DNA of 64,000 nucleotides from Nymphaea colorata (lineage: Eukaryota > Streptophyta > Magnoliopsida > Nymphaeales > Nymphaeaceae), in the NCBI RefSeq assembly GCF_008831285.2, contig NC_045145.1, forward strand, positions 1,860,001 to 1,924,000, in the 5' to 3' direction. Shown in pieces: positions 24,958 to 35,918 of the stretch; within the stretch, counting starts at the first letter, position 1; every line of letters begins with the position of its first letter. The notes beneath the pieces were generated by a model. The model was given only the letters and a program-made list of their open reading frames with translations, had not been told where the DNA came from and did no database searches. The position numbers and the translations under genes were made by a program.

Positions 24958-25196
24958 ACAACTATATCCTCATAAATTGTCCAACTCAACTCAAAGATCA
25001 GAAGACAAACATGCCTGCGAAGTGAATTAGCATGAGATTTGCAATTGGAAGGAATGCAACAGGCAAGCTTAGCATCGCAAAGAGGTTCTGATACACTCTT
25101 TGTTACGCATATCAATGGCCAAAAAGATTAGCAAATAAGACTATCCCAGTATGGGATACATGGTTTCTTGAGGACAACTAAGTCAAAACCTGTATT

Positions 25197-25310
25197 GTTA
25201 ACTCTGTGGACTGAATGATGACTTTGAAGGCATTAGAAGTCAAATTCTTAATTCACAAAATATGGTCATCATTGAGGATTCCTATTCTCTCATTGAGGCT
25301 GACGAGCAGC
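25197..25310 (+). mobile_element. Short Copia gag fragment
   Basis: The frame reads LCGLNDDFEGIRSQILNS and continues through EDSYSLIEADEQ. This is the helical part of plant Copia gag proteins (retrotran_gag/UBN2 type, typically LNxxYxxIRxQIL..). It is about 38 codons long and lies on the opposite strand from the larger Copia nearby. It falls within a stretch of about 170 bp that is absent from the duplicate block at 34.4 kb. Confidence 0.55.
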
Positions 25311-25434
25311 CAGATGTGGGCTGGTATGAGCAGTTGCCGGCAGGGTCAATAGCTTTTCAATGAGTGGACTTGGATTGTGGATCTAGCATTAGGAGCTGCC
25401 ACCCAGGTTTGCTTGTCATATGCCATCAGCCATA

Positions 25435-25880
25435 GGGATGTCAACGGATCAGATTCGAATAAAATATACTCTTAACGATATGTAGCTGCTTTTTCAAATA
25501 TTCACGTGTTCATATTTGAATTCTGATTTGAACATGAATGAATAAAAGTCATATCTAAGTCTGAAATCCAATTTTGCAATCTGAATATGATCTGAATCCA
25601 ACCTTGCATTCACTTCCAAATCTGAATTTTGAACCAAATCTCGCTGACTTTCAATATATAAGAGTGTTAGATATATGATATTTTTTAAAAACTAAATCCA
25701 GTCTGAATTTGAATCTGATCAAATATTTACATATATCTGAATCCGAAACCAATAGAATGTCATTTCTTAAATCCAGACCTGATCTGATTTTTCCATTGGA
25801 CATTATATTTTTTTTCTATGACTGGTTTTTCAGAATGGTTTGGTTGGATATCTGATTCAAAATCGAATATATTGACATCC
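25435..25880. mobile_element. MITE-like element B, copy 1, about 446 bp
   Basis: Begins GGGATGTCAACGGATCAGATTC and ends AATCGAATATATTGACATCC, forming terminal inverted repeats around GGATGTCAA. The interior is rich in ATCTGAATCC-like words and has no open frame. A near-identical copy is at 34,578-35,019 inside the same larger duplicated block, so the two copies arose by segmental duplication and not by two insertions. Confidence 0.65.
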
Positions 25881-26335
25881 TTAACCAGAAATTCCTATCT
25901 CCACCACAGGAAATGGGAGTCAAAGATGCACATGATATGTGCGTGATACTACTACTTCATTCTAACCGAAGTGGCCACAGGTATTGGCAGATGATCTATG
26001 TTTCAAATCTAGGAAATGATGAGATCATTCATCCTTCTTCGATGCACATTTCAGTTTCTTTCTTTCCAAAGTCTAGAGAAGTAACACGCATAAGAATGGA
26101 ACTAAGGATGTACCGTCAGTGCGCTCCTCAAGCCAACTAGCTATGCTATGGCATGTCAATTCCAAATAGTTGACTACAATATATTACATCGCAGACCTGA
26201 AAAGAAAAATTGAATGTATAGATAACAATAATTTAAGTTTGAAGCAATACTTGACGAACAATATACTAGACAAAGTAGACCACATAATTGCTGGAATTTA
26301 TGTCTAAATCTTTCATGCACATGTACGAAACTTTT

Positions 26336-28371
26336 TCACCCAAATACCCTGAGGTGTTCAAGTGACAGCGTCTTATTGAGAAGGAGTTCAAGAGGAATTT
26401 TTCCTTTTATGCTAGAGTTTGGAACTCGAATGGATATATAACATGCTGTCCCAATGTCATCGCTCCAAAAAATTTGAGGTACGTTCATGTGCATCATAAT
26501 AGCCCGAGCAATATTCAAAAGTTGTCGGTTTTGCTGAGGCGTCCCGGCGCAGGTACATTGGTGTTGTATTCCATGCTTATAGCGTTTTTCATTCACAAGC
26601 ATTTTAATCTCAGCACCATATTGGATGTGAATGACGGCACAGAATTCTTCAAAAAATTTTGGCACTTCACTCTAATTTTTGATAAAATAAATCCAAGTTA
26701 CACCAGTCATGTCATCAAGAAAAAGACAGAACTTAAAACCGGCATGAGAGTCCTCTGGAGCAAGTCCCCAAACATCTGAGTGAATGAGATCGAAAGCTTT
26801 TTCAGACCTTTCATGAATTGGCTGGAAGGTGAGGCATGTGAATTTGGCGAATTCGCATGCATTACACGCTTTATTATCATCAATGGTGAGGGAAGGGATG
26901 AGGGGACTGAGGTTCCGATCATATATGTGTCCTAATCAAGCATGTCAAATTTGATAGTCCGTCCTTTGGGTCGATTTTGATTTGGTGAAAAACCTTAAAC
27001 TGTCAGTATCCAAAGTGTAGAGGTCACCATGGTGTCGGCCCTTACCAATCACCTTCTTCGTGCTCGGGTCCTGAAATGTTACATCCTTCTTGGAGAAAAC
27101 AACCAGACAATCATAATCTTGAGTGATTTTGCTAACAGACATAAGGTTGACAGTTAGCTTAGGAACAAGTAAAGTGGAACTAATATTTTTCTCGAAGAAT
27201 GTTTTTCCAATGCCAGCAACAACCATAGATGAAGTATCAGCAGAAAAAACAGAACGATGAAGATCCTTATTTAGATCTGCAAGTCTTTGGGATCATTAGT
27301 CATGTGATCAGTAGCACCAGAATCAACTATCCAGGATTTATTTTTAGTGGCTGTCAATAAGGCATAGAACTTACCATCTAAGACGTCGCCCACTGGTTGG
27401 GAAGATACAAGATTTGCTTTAGAGAATTTCTGGAAGAATTTTTCTAGGTCATCTTTGGTGACAAAGTTTGCAAGGTTGACGTCTTTGTCTGGGATTGAAG
27501 AAGATCCCTTTTCCTTCCCTAGTCGCCCCACAAGTTCCCAGCAGCGATCGCGTGTGTGACCCAATTCCTGCAGTGAGTACACTTAAGTTTGCTGTGATTT
27601 TTCCATGTGTTTGGGTGCTACCTTTGTATGCCTTGATTAGTGCCCGATTGTGAAAGGCACGCTATTCTTTCTTGGCTATCTTCTATGGAGTCCGTTTGAG
27701 GAGGGATGCTCATGACTCTTCAACTTGACACCTCTCTCTGAATCATTTGACAAACAGCATTCAATTTTGGCAGCGGCATAGTATTCAGAATCTGAGTCCT
27801 TATGGCTTCATAGTCCTCACTCAATCCAATGAGGGCCTTGAAGATTTGATCTTCTTCAAAACACTATTTGTAAATGACTGGATTAGAGGTCACTGGTCAA
27901 TATTGGAGGATCTCATCATATAGACTCCTAAGTCTCCCAATGTACCGCTGCACATCTTGGTCATGGAGGGTGAGATTGGCAATCTCGCATTGTATATGGT
28001 ATACTTGAGCAAGATTATTTTGCTCACTGTAAAGTTCTTTTAGAGCCTCCCATATTCCGTGCGTTGTATCTTGATATGTAAGCAGATTTGCTATGGATGG
28101 TTATGTAGAGTTGAGCAGCCATGCCATAACCATGTAATTCTCTGCTTCCCATTCATCATAGTTGGGATCAGTAGAGGCTGGTGCTTTGATTTGCCCGTTA
28201 ATACATCATGCCTTTGATCTTCCACTAAGAACCAAACGAGCAGCCTTCGCAAAACTCAAATAGTTTAGCACCATTGAGTGGGGTAGAGGCAATTTTCAGG
28301 GTATTATGCTCAGTGGACTTGGCTCCCTTGAATGTTTCATCTCTTTGGTTTGAGCTAGCAGCGTCGGCCAT
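26336..28371 (-). mobile_element. Degenerate Ty1/copia element: gag, zinc knuckle, protease, integrase
   Basis: Reading on the minus strand, a gag frame starts MADAASSNQRDETFK at 28,371. It continues, with frame changes, through NYDEWEAENYMVMAWLLNS, DTTHGIWEALKELYSEQNN and IGRLRSLYDEILQY, the UBN2-type gag of plant Copia. At about 27,582 a worn zinc knuckle (ELGHTRDRCWEL) precedes the protease motif WIVDSGATDHMTND near 27,300. Pre-integrase and integrase parts follow (27,226-26,945; FDLIHSDVWG near 26,790; GTPQQN near 26,540). The sequence leaves recognisable integrase near 26,340, and RT, RNase H and LTRs are missing. Seven residues, including the expected catalytic Glu, are deleted near 26,527. 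Stops are frequent, so it is inactive. Confidence 0.9.
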
Positions 28372-28683
28372 GATATTGGCGCTGCGGATTCCAGCTGAAG
28401 ACAGTCTGTGTCGCAGGAGGTCACAAGGTCCTTTAGAAGCCTGTGGCACCTTTAAATTCTGTATATCTTCACTGGATTGTCCAAAAAATATGAAAATTGG
28501 ATAAAAAAATACTAGACACGTGCCCAAATCCAACGCCACCTTACTCGACCTCTGAATCGCCTCTAGTCAAAAACGCGCTTCAGAGAAAGTCATGCCTGGA
28601 ATGCCCTGTCTGGTGGGGTTTGTGAAGCAGAAACTAGAGATAGAGTTGCTCCCTCTAATTTACCAACCATAATCATCCTTTAC

Positions 28684-30266
28684 TTCTCAACAACTTGCAC
28701 AAAGCGTTTGAGCTCCTCAACAGACTTATGCTCGCCGAATATGTCCTCAATGGTGGCCATCAAGTAGGAGACCCTGGCGAATTGCATCCTATACTATGAG
28801 AACTGTGGCTCATGCATCTTCCCCACCGCCATGAAGTAGCTCTCCACCAGCCTATCTCTGACGAAGATAATGTGATCGCCCAGGCCCAAGTCCCTCCACC
28901 ACCTGCAAACACCCAAAACAAAGGACTCATGGTTGATTATTAGTGGACCCAATGGTGCAAACCAGCAACAATGTAACATACATGATATTCATTTCTGATA
29001 TACTTATATACATAGAATGACATTAGTTGCTGCATTATTATCAACTATTAACCAAGTTCTTTAGGCAAGAATGCAAGAATGAATTGTACCCGGATAACTC
29101 CCTGAACTCTCTTTGGCGGATTGTCTGCACTATGTTGAAGTCCAGCCTAGCGAACTCATGCAGCACTTGGCTTCTGCGGTCCATCCTCTCGAATGTCTCA
29201 ATATACTCTCGGGCCTTGACCCTGCTAACCCTTCTGTGGAGCGTCACCTGCAGAGCACGCTGTACCTGTTGAGACATCCTCAGGTCCATGCGGCTCATCC
29301 TTGCTCTAAGATGCTCTTAAGAGAAGGCCATAGCTTCTTCCAACATAGTTTCTCCTTCACAGGCTAGTTGTGATGCTTCGTAGAGGCTCAGCAACCCCTC
29401 ACGTCCTCATGAAGATTCCCAGAGAACCGGCCAAACTGTTCCATAAATCTACTAAAGCACTCTACGAAATGCAGAAAGAAACTTTAATGGTTAGTGTCAA
29501 TTAACACATTTGTAAAAGACAGTCTAGATTATGAACTAATTATTAAGTCAATATTTCGGAATTAACGCATGTGTACATATATATATATACCTGCAGAAAC
29601 ATTATAGCCATGTTGCCTCAGAATTCTAAACCGAAGTGAAGAAGAGTAGATGTCCTCAAATCCTCTAGTTCTCGTGGATATGGCATCTAGCGATCGCCTG
29701 ATCTCACTCTCAAAGTGATAGGCTACTCCTAAACGTTCGAGTGAATCAATGAGCTCCAACTGAGCCACTTGCTCAGTTGTAGATGTTATAAGTTGTCGGA
29801 CTTCTCTTCTCAATTATTCAACTCTGGTCCTTTGTATTTTGATCTGCTTTCATTTTCATATCCCAGAATTAGGATCACATCATAATACCAAAATAAACAA
29901 AATAATAGTCAGATCAGAGGTATGGAAAATTACTGATGTTGCGCTGGTAATGGACAGGATGAAGTCATAGTTCCATGTACTTGGCTGATATCTAGAAGGC
30001 CTCCTTTGAGCAGCCGACCTACCGCAGCCCTCAGCCCTTGGCTCACATCTCACAACGGTGGTGCTCCATGGCTTGAACCCAGCCTTGCTATTAGGAGCAA
30101 GCTTGGGGGAAGTAACGAAAGGAGTGGAAGGTAAGCAAGATGAGCGGCCATTAGAACAGTGTGTATTTGTTGTTGAATGCTGAAGGCTTTCACTGCCAGT
30201 CGATGACTTAGCTCTGGATTGGTTTGCTAGTTTATACAGAGCTGCATCCGAGTGTGCATTGCGTGT
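28684..30266 (-). pseudogene. Terpene synthase pseudogene, exons 1-4 (TPS-b type)
   Basis: Four exons are visible on the minus strand. Exon 1 (30,266-29,934) has a Ser/Thr/Pro-rich leader like a plastid transit peptide, then RRPSRYQPSTW at 30,005-29,973. This is the RR(X8)W motif of cyclising monoterpene synthases. Exon 2 (29,843-29,591) includes ELIDSLERLGVAYHF and LRFRILRQHGYNVS. Exon 3 (29,461-29,090) includes LLSLYEAS and HEFARLDFNIVQ. Exon 4 (28,902-28,684, exactly the family's usual 219 bp) has WWRDLGLGD and VRDRLVESYFMAVG. Splice borders look intact. Lesions are no in-frame start Met, TAA at 29,814-29,816, a one-base loss near 29,396, TAA at 29,317-29,319 and TAG at 28,794-28,796. The DDxxD metal-binding motif reads EDIFG. 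Exons 5-7 are missing and a Copia remnant follows. No active enzyme can be made. Confidence 0.93.
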
Positions 30267-31075
30267 CTATAATGGTTAGAGAATTTTAATTAGGTTCAAT
30301 CTCTTAAAATATGGTGTTTGCGTAAGCTATAAATGTTTAATTTTTTTTTTTTGTATATAAATAGAAAGTATTAAACTATGACACTTGGCCAAGCCATAAT
30401 TATTTGGTACTTTTATTTTATAGATAGAATGCATTATTTCTTCAAGTTTTTGATATGCATTATAATCCAACACTTATTAGCTAATGTTTCCACTTAAAAC
30501 CATTTTTGTTAAAGACCATGTTTATTTTTTACAAGTATTTGAGTAATTGCACCCCTTCACCTTTAAGTGGTGCAACTTGCTGTTGCAACAATATTATGAA
30601 CATGGTTTGCTAGCTTATAAGGAGCTGCATCCAAGTGCATATTGCGTGTCTATAATGGTTAAAGAATTTTAATAAAGTTCAATCTCTTAAAAATATGGTA
30701 TTTGCATAAATTATAAATGTTTGATGCTTTTATCTTTCTATATAAATAGAATGCATTAAACTATGACACTTGCCTAAGCCATAATTATTTGGTACTTTTA
30801 TTTTATTTGCATATAGATAGAATGCATTCTTTCTTCATGTTTTTGATATGCATTATAATCCGACACTTATTAGCTAATGTTGGCCACATAAAACCATTTT
30901 TATCGAAGACCATGTTTATTTTTTACACGTATTTGAGTAATTGTACCCCTTCACCTTTAAGTGGTGCAACTTGTCGCTTCAACAATATTATGAACATGGT
31001 TTGCTAGCTTATAGAGAGCCGCAACCAAGTGCACATTGCGTGTCTATAATGGTTAGAGAATTTCAATGAAGAGTA
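30221..31075. repeat. Tandem repeat of about 385 bp including the TPS exon 1 edge
   Basis: GGTTTGCTAG followed by a conserved block with GCGTGTCTATAATGGTTA occurs at 30,221, 30,604 and 30,998, giving periods of 383 and 394 bp. The third copy is partial. The first copy overlaps the upstream end of TPS exon 1 (the first 46 bases of its open frame). The other two carry that stretch without the rest of the gene, so the duplication copied a piece of the 5' exon upstream. Confidence 0.9.
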
Positions 31076-32182
31076 ACAACTTAGCTTATGTTGCTTACAT
31101 AAGCTACAGTCGTTTGACACACTTTCTTTGAGCGAAAATAAAATGCACTAAAAGATGGTGTTTTTGTAAGTTATAATTCTTTGTATAAATGTAGAATGTA
31201 TTCATTGTTTCAATGAAAATTTTAATGGGTTGGTGTCGGCAGCCGGCCCCAGCCACCATGTGTTTCTGCCATTGTTCCTAGAGAAGCATGTAAGGGAAAA
31301 GAGGAAAAAGAAAAGAATGATGAAAACATGTGGCAGACCCAATTATCTCACTAGTTGTCATAGAAGCTGCCAAAGGAGAAAGAAAGGAAGGAAGGACAAA
31401 GCTACCCCTTCAACCACAATTAGGGATGTCAATGGATCATAGTCAAATTGGATTTACCTTTAGCCATATCTAAATCCAAATCTGGAATCCTATTTCACAA
31501 GCTGAATTTTATTTGTCAGACCCAACTATCTCACTACTGATCACTTTTTTATCTATGTTGTTCTCCCAACCACCGTCATGAAAATGATCAATTTCTATTC
31601 TGCTGGAGGCCGCAAAGCCAGTTTTCTCTGCAATCTAAACTTATAGACATAATTTTAAATTTGGTAAGAAACAAACACACACACACACACACGCACACAC
31701 AGACACACAAATATATATATTTATATACATATATATATATATATATATTAAGTTAATCATATTTTGGATCATAATAATGTTTTTAATAATCTAAAAATGA
31801 ATGGCTCTTTTAACATCAAAATTTGGAACATTGTAGAAAAGAACAATTCTTTCATGAAAATAACTTGAACCAAAACATGATTTTTATAAACTTAGTATTA
31901 ATTATATACATATTAGAAGGTTCACATTTTATTTAAAATATCTTTTAATATAAATTTGAGAGGTATGGCTTTATCCCTTAGCGAAGTGGTATGGTGTGTG
32001 TGTGTGTATTAATGACACTAGGGATGGGGTACAAAGGCTTCAGACTTGCGATCTCAACTATTAACTACTAAAATACTCTTAAGGTAATATCTAAAAGGTT
32101 AGATTGTTATAGAAAAAAAATGTTTTGAACATTGCATTTAGATGTATATAATTGTCCACTTGGTTCAACCATCATGTTCTAG

Positions 32183-32220
<38 letters not shown>

Positions 32221-32984
32221 TACTTTATGCGAATCTTAACATTATGAGAAAGGTTAAGGTATGGCTGTTGGAATCAATATGTATTTTTGAAACCGAGTCC
32301 AATATGAACTTTATGCCAAATGAATTTGGATTGCAGATCATATATGTAAATTATTTTTACATAATAAAATCAATGAAATAAAAGATTAACAAGAAATCTG
32401 GCAAGTCCGAAAGGGCGAATTCTAGGGGATGTAGAAGGCTTGGCTTTGGGGATTTTTCTACCAGATTTATTTAGGAGCAAGCTAATTAAGAAATTGAATT
32501 TCTTCTTTAAATCAACCTATAAAAAATCTGCCAATGAGTACTTTTCCCATGTATTCTAGTATTATAACAGATCACGCCACGATTGATGGGAATTAAAGTT
32601 AAAGTGAATGAAGAAAATATAATGAATTGGAGAGAGAAAAGAAGCAGCAATATGAACGTAGCTAGTCTGGAAGAGAAGAAGAATACAGTGTAAGGAATTG
32701 ATGAAACAACATGAAAGGACTGAAGCCAATGAGTAACCACTGACAGAATTGAGGGCAGAATTTCTTGAGCCATCAAGGGCCAAATTTCTTCTGTAACTTG
32801 ATTACTTCAGTGCTCTACCACTTGCAAGAGGATAATGTGGTGGTGGTGGTGATCAAACAGACCCACCTGCGCAATTTGAATTTTATGTGTAGTTTTTTGC
32901 CTATTTTCTTCGCATCCTTCTGAAAATTGCTTCTCTTCCTCTGCCCTTCAATCTACCGAGAAACTGGGAGTGGGGTTGGTGGAG
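31076..32984. other. Intergenic; microsatellites and a MITE-like end
   Basis: Contains CA (about 31,675-31,703), TA (about 31,722-31,750), TG (about 31,993-32,008) and TC (32,182-32,216) tracts. ATTAGGGATGTCAATGGATC at about 31,421 resembles one end of MITE B but no partner end is clear. The stretch just before 32,985 is the presumed 5' flank of the NLR pseudogene. No other gene is seen. Confidence 0.5.
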
Positions 32985-34198
32985 ATGGGGGCAGTAATAG
33001 ACGCTCTTGTGCATACAGCCATTTCTACTGCAACCAATTTGTTGAAAGAGACAAAACATTACATCTTGAATGCCAAAGATGATTTGAAGAAGCTCCAAAG
33101 GATCCTGAAAATCTTCCAAAAGGCCATCAAAGATGCTGATCGAGTCCTTTTTCAGCAAGGAGCGCAACAGAGAACTAGAGTTTGAGCTCAAGGATGTTCT
33201 TTATGATGCCGAGGACATAATCGAAGAATATCGAAGCAAAATTGAGGCTAGCAAGAGGGATCAGATACGGAAGCGGTCTTTGACCACTGCGCTCTCTTCC
33301 TATTATGAAGATGTTTCTTTTGGTTACCAACTTGGTATCAAAACGAAGAAAATCAATGAAAGGCTTCATAAAATAAAAAAAGATTGGGACATGGTGGATA
33401 GGCTCAAAACAACACCAAAAGGGGATGGTAAGGACCCTGTTCATGGTGAACATGTCAACCCCAAAGAGGCAACCCATCACATAGGGGTACAACTGCCCAT
33501 AGGCAGGTAGAATGATAAAAAGGTGTTAGTAGAAATGCTCTCATCGAATGACTTTTGTAGTAAGACTGAGAAGGGTGGTGCTTCTTCTATTATCTCCATT
33601 GTTGGAAAGGAGGGATCGGTAAAACAACTCTTGCAAACATGGTATTTAATGAAGTTGAACAACAGTTCGTGCAACGCAGGTGGTGGGTTTGTGTTTCAGA
33701 AAGGCCAAACCATAAGGATTTGGTGCAGCAGATACTAAGGGAAGTGTGCAAGAGTTCTGGAGAAAACACTGATTGTTCCTTGATGACTTATGCACACAAT
33801 TACTGAACGAGCTCTCAAAGGAAAAAATTTTGTTGGTCCTAGATGATGTATGGGTAGTAAAATGGTGGGAGGAAGAGATAGGGGGAACATTGATGGTGGG
33901 TGCAACGGGGAGCAAAATTTTGATTACCAGTAGAAAGAAATGTGTCGGAGGGGATAGGTGCTTTTTGTATGCATGAACTACAAGAATTTAATTTCCACCA
34001 AAGTTGGTACTTGTTTCTAAAGGAGGTTTTAAGAGAAGGCCAAACAGAAAAAAAATTTCGGTGATGCATCAGATCAAGCTTGTTGGAGAGGGAATAGTAA
34101 AGAAGTTTGGTGGGTTGCCACTTGTGATTAGGATGGTGGGGTCCATTTCTACCCCAAGAAAATGAGTAGGGAGGACTGGAAGTCGGTCATGGATAGTA
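32985..34198 (+). pseudogene. CC-NB-ARC (CNL) resistance gene pseudogene, 5' half
   Basis: ATG at 32,985 starts an Rx-type coiled coil (MGAVIDALVHTAISTATNLL). After a frameshift near 33,147 it continues as RELEFELKDVLYDAEDIIEEY, equivalent to the EDVID region. NB-ARC motifs follow across further breaks. A TAG at 33,508 falls where GREEDKK would be expected. The P-loop GIGKTTLANMVF near 33,617 needs a frame change. Kinase-2 ILLVLDDVW lies at about 33,830, RNBS-B SKILITSRKK at about 33,911 and GLPL (GGLPLVIRMVG) at about 34,105. Homology stops at 34,198, before the ARC2/MHD part, where a duplicated MITE/Copia block begins. With at least four frame changes and stops it is not functional as an NLR. 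An LRR remnant lies 25 kb away on the other strand, but a common origin is not shown. Confidence 0.92.
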
Positions 34199-34577
34199 AG
34201 ATATGAATATCCAAGAAAGTGGAGACAGTTAAAAGTATATCTGATTTGAATGTGATCTGCTGGCATCCCAATTATATCCACATAAATTATCCAACTCAAC
34301 TCAAAGGTCAGAAGACAAACATGCCCTACGAAATGAATTAGTGTGAGATTTGCAGTTGGAAGGAAGGCAACAGGCAAGCTTAGCATCGCAAAGAGGTTCT
34401 GATACACTCTTTGTTACACATATCAATGGCCAAAAAGAGCAGCAAATAAGCCAGATGTGGGCTGGTATGAGCAGTTGCCGGCATGTTCAACAGCTTTTCA
34501 ATGAGGAGTGGACTTGGATTGTGGATCTAGCATTAGGAGCTGCACCCAGGTTTGCTTGTCATATGCCATCAGCCATA

Positions 34578-35019
34578 GGGATGTCAACGGATCAGATTTG
34601 AATAAAATATACTCTTAACGATATGTAGCGCTTTTCAAATATTAACATGTTCATATTTGAATTCTGATTTGGACATGAATGAATAAAATCATATCTAAGT
34701 CTGAAATCCAATTTTGCAATCTGAATATGATATGAATCCAACCTTGCATTCACTTCCAAATCTGAATTTTGAGCCAAATCTAGCTGGCTTTCAATATATA
34801 AGAGTGTTAGATGTATGATATTTGTTTAAAACTAAATCCGGTCTGAATTTGAATCTGATCAAATATTTACATATATCTGAATCCAAAAACAATAGAATGT
34901 CATTTCTTAAATCCAAACCTGATCTGATTTTTCCATTGGACATTATATTTCTTTTCTATAACTGGTTTTTCAGAATGGTTTAGTTGGATATTTTATTCAA
35001 ATCGAATATATTGACATCC
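34578..35019. mobile_element. MITE-like element B, copy 2, about 442 bp
   Basis: Same inverted ends (GGGATGTCAACGGATCAG and ATTGACATCC) and interior as 25,435-25,880, with scattered substitutions. It was carried here within the larger duplication. Confidence 0.65.
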
Positions 35020-35318
35020 TTACTTGACCTGAAATTCCTATCTCCACCACTGGAAGTGAGAGTCAAAGATGCACCATGATATACGCGTGAAACTACTACT
35101 TGATTCTAACCGAAGTGGCCACAAGTATTGGCAGTTGATCTATGTTTCAAACCTAGGAAATGTTGAGATCATTCAACCTTCTTTGATGCACATTTCAGTT
35201 TCTTTCTTTCCAAAGTCTAGAGAAGTAACACCCATAAGAATGGAACTAAGGATGTACCGTCAGCGCGCTCCTCAAGCCAACTAGCTATGCTATGGAATGT
35301 CAATTCCAAACTTGCCAA

Positions 35319-35917
35319 TTAGCTATGCTCCTCATCACAGACCTGAAAAAAACATTGAATGTATGGATAACAATAATTTAAGTTTGAAGCGATACTTGAC
35401 GAACAATATACTAGACAAAGTAGACCACGTAATCGCAGGAATTTATTTCTAAATCTTTCTTGCACATGTACGAAACATTTGCACCCAAATACCCTGAGGT
35501 GTTCAAGTGACAGTGGCATATTGAGAAGGAGTTCAAGAGGAATTTTTCCTTCTATGCTAGAGTTTGGAACTCGAATGGATATATAACATGCTGTCCCAAT
35601 GGCTTCGCTCAAAAAAATCTGAGGTACGTTCATGTGCATCATTAGAGCCTGAAAAATATTCATAAGTTGTCGGATTTTTCTTTCTGCAATGCCGTTTTGC
35701 TGAGGCATCCCGGCACAGGTACATTGGTGCTCTATTCCATGCGTCCTCATAAACTTTGTCAATGCATCATTCACATATTCACCACCATTGTCAAAGCGAA
35801 GCATTTAATCTTAGCACCATATTGAGGGAGAATGAGGGCATAGAATTCTTCAAAAAATTTTGGCACTTCACTCTTATTTTTGAGAAAATAAATCCAAGTT
35901 ACACGAGTCATATCATA
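35319..35917 (-). mobile_element. Copia integrase fragment, copy 2
   Basis: On the minus strand the frame reads LRFDNGGEYVNDALTKFM, THGIEHQCTCAGMPQQNG, IAERK and IPLELLLNMPLSLEHLRVFG, the integrase core of plant Copia. It keeps the seven residues with the catalytic Glu that copy 1 has lost, so copy 1's deletion came after the duplication. The frame is open for 161 codons. It is cut at 35,917 by the satellite and has no upstream or downstream element parts. Confidence 0.9.
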
Positions 35918-35918
35918 A

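Larger units (their letters stand above)
24895..26740. repeat. Segmental duplication, copy 1
   Basis: Aligns in order and orientation with 34,203-35,917. The shared content is the right end of MITE A, a unique stretch, MITE B, a stretch around GAAGTGGCCACA, and part of a minus-strand Copia integrase. This copy has about 170 bp (25,137-25,307) not present in the other. Confidence 0.9.
34203..35917. repeat. Segmental duplication, copy 2
   Basis: In-order copy of 24,895-26,740 with about 170 bp missing at 34,440. It abuts the broken NLR on the left and the satellite on the right. Both breakpoints lie inside other features: the interior of MITE A on the left and the Copia integrase on the right. 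Confidence 0.9.

Noticed and set aside
33646-34069. Minus-strand open frames over the NLR pseudogene
   Set aside because: They are antisense shadows. The plus strand carries the NB-ARC motifs in the expected order.
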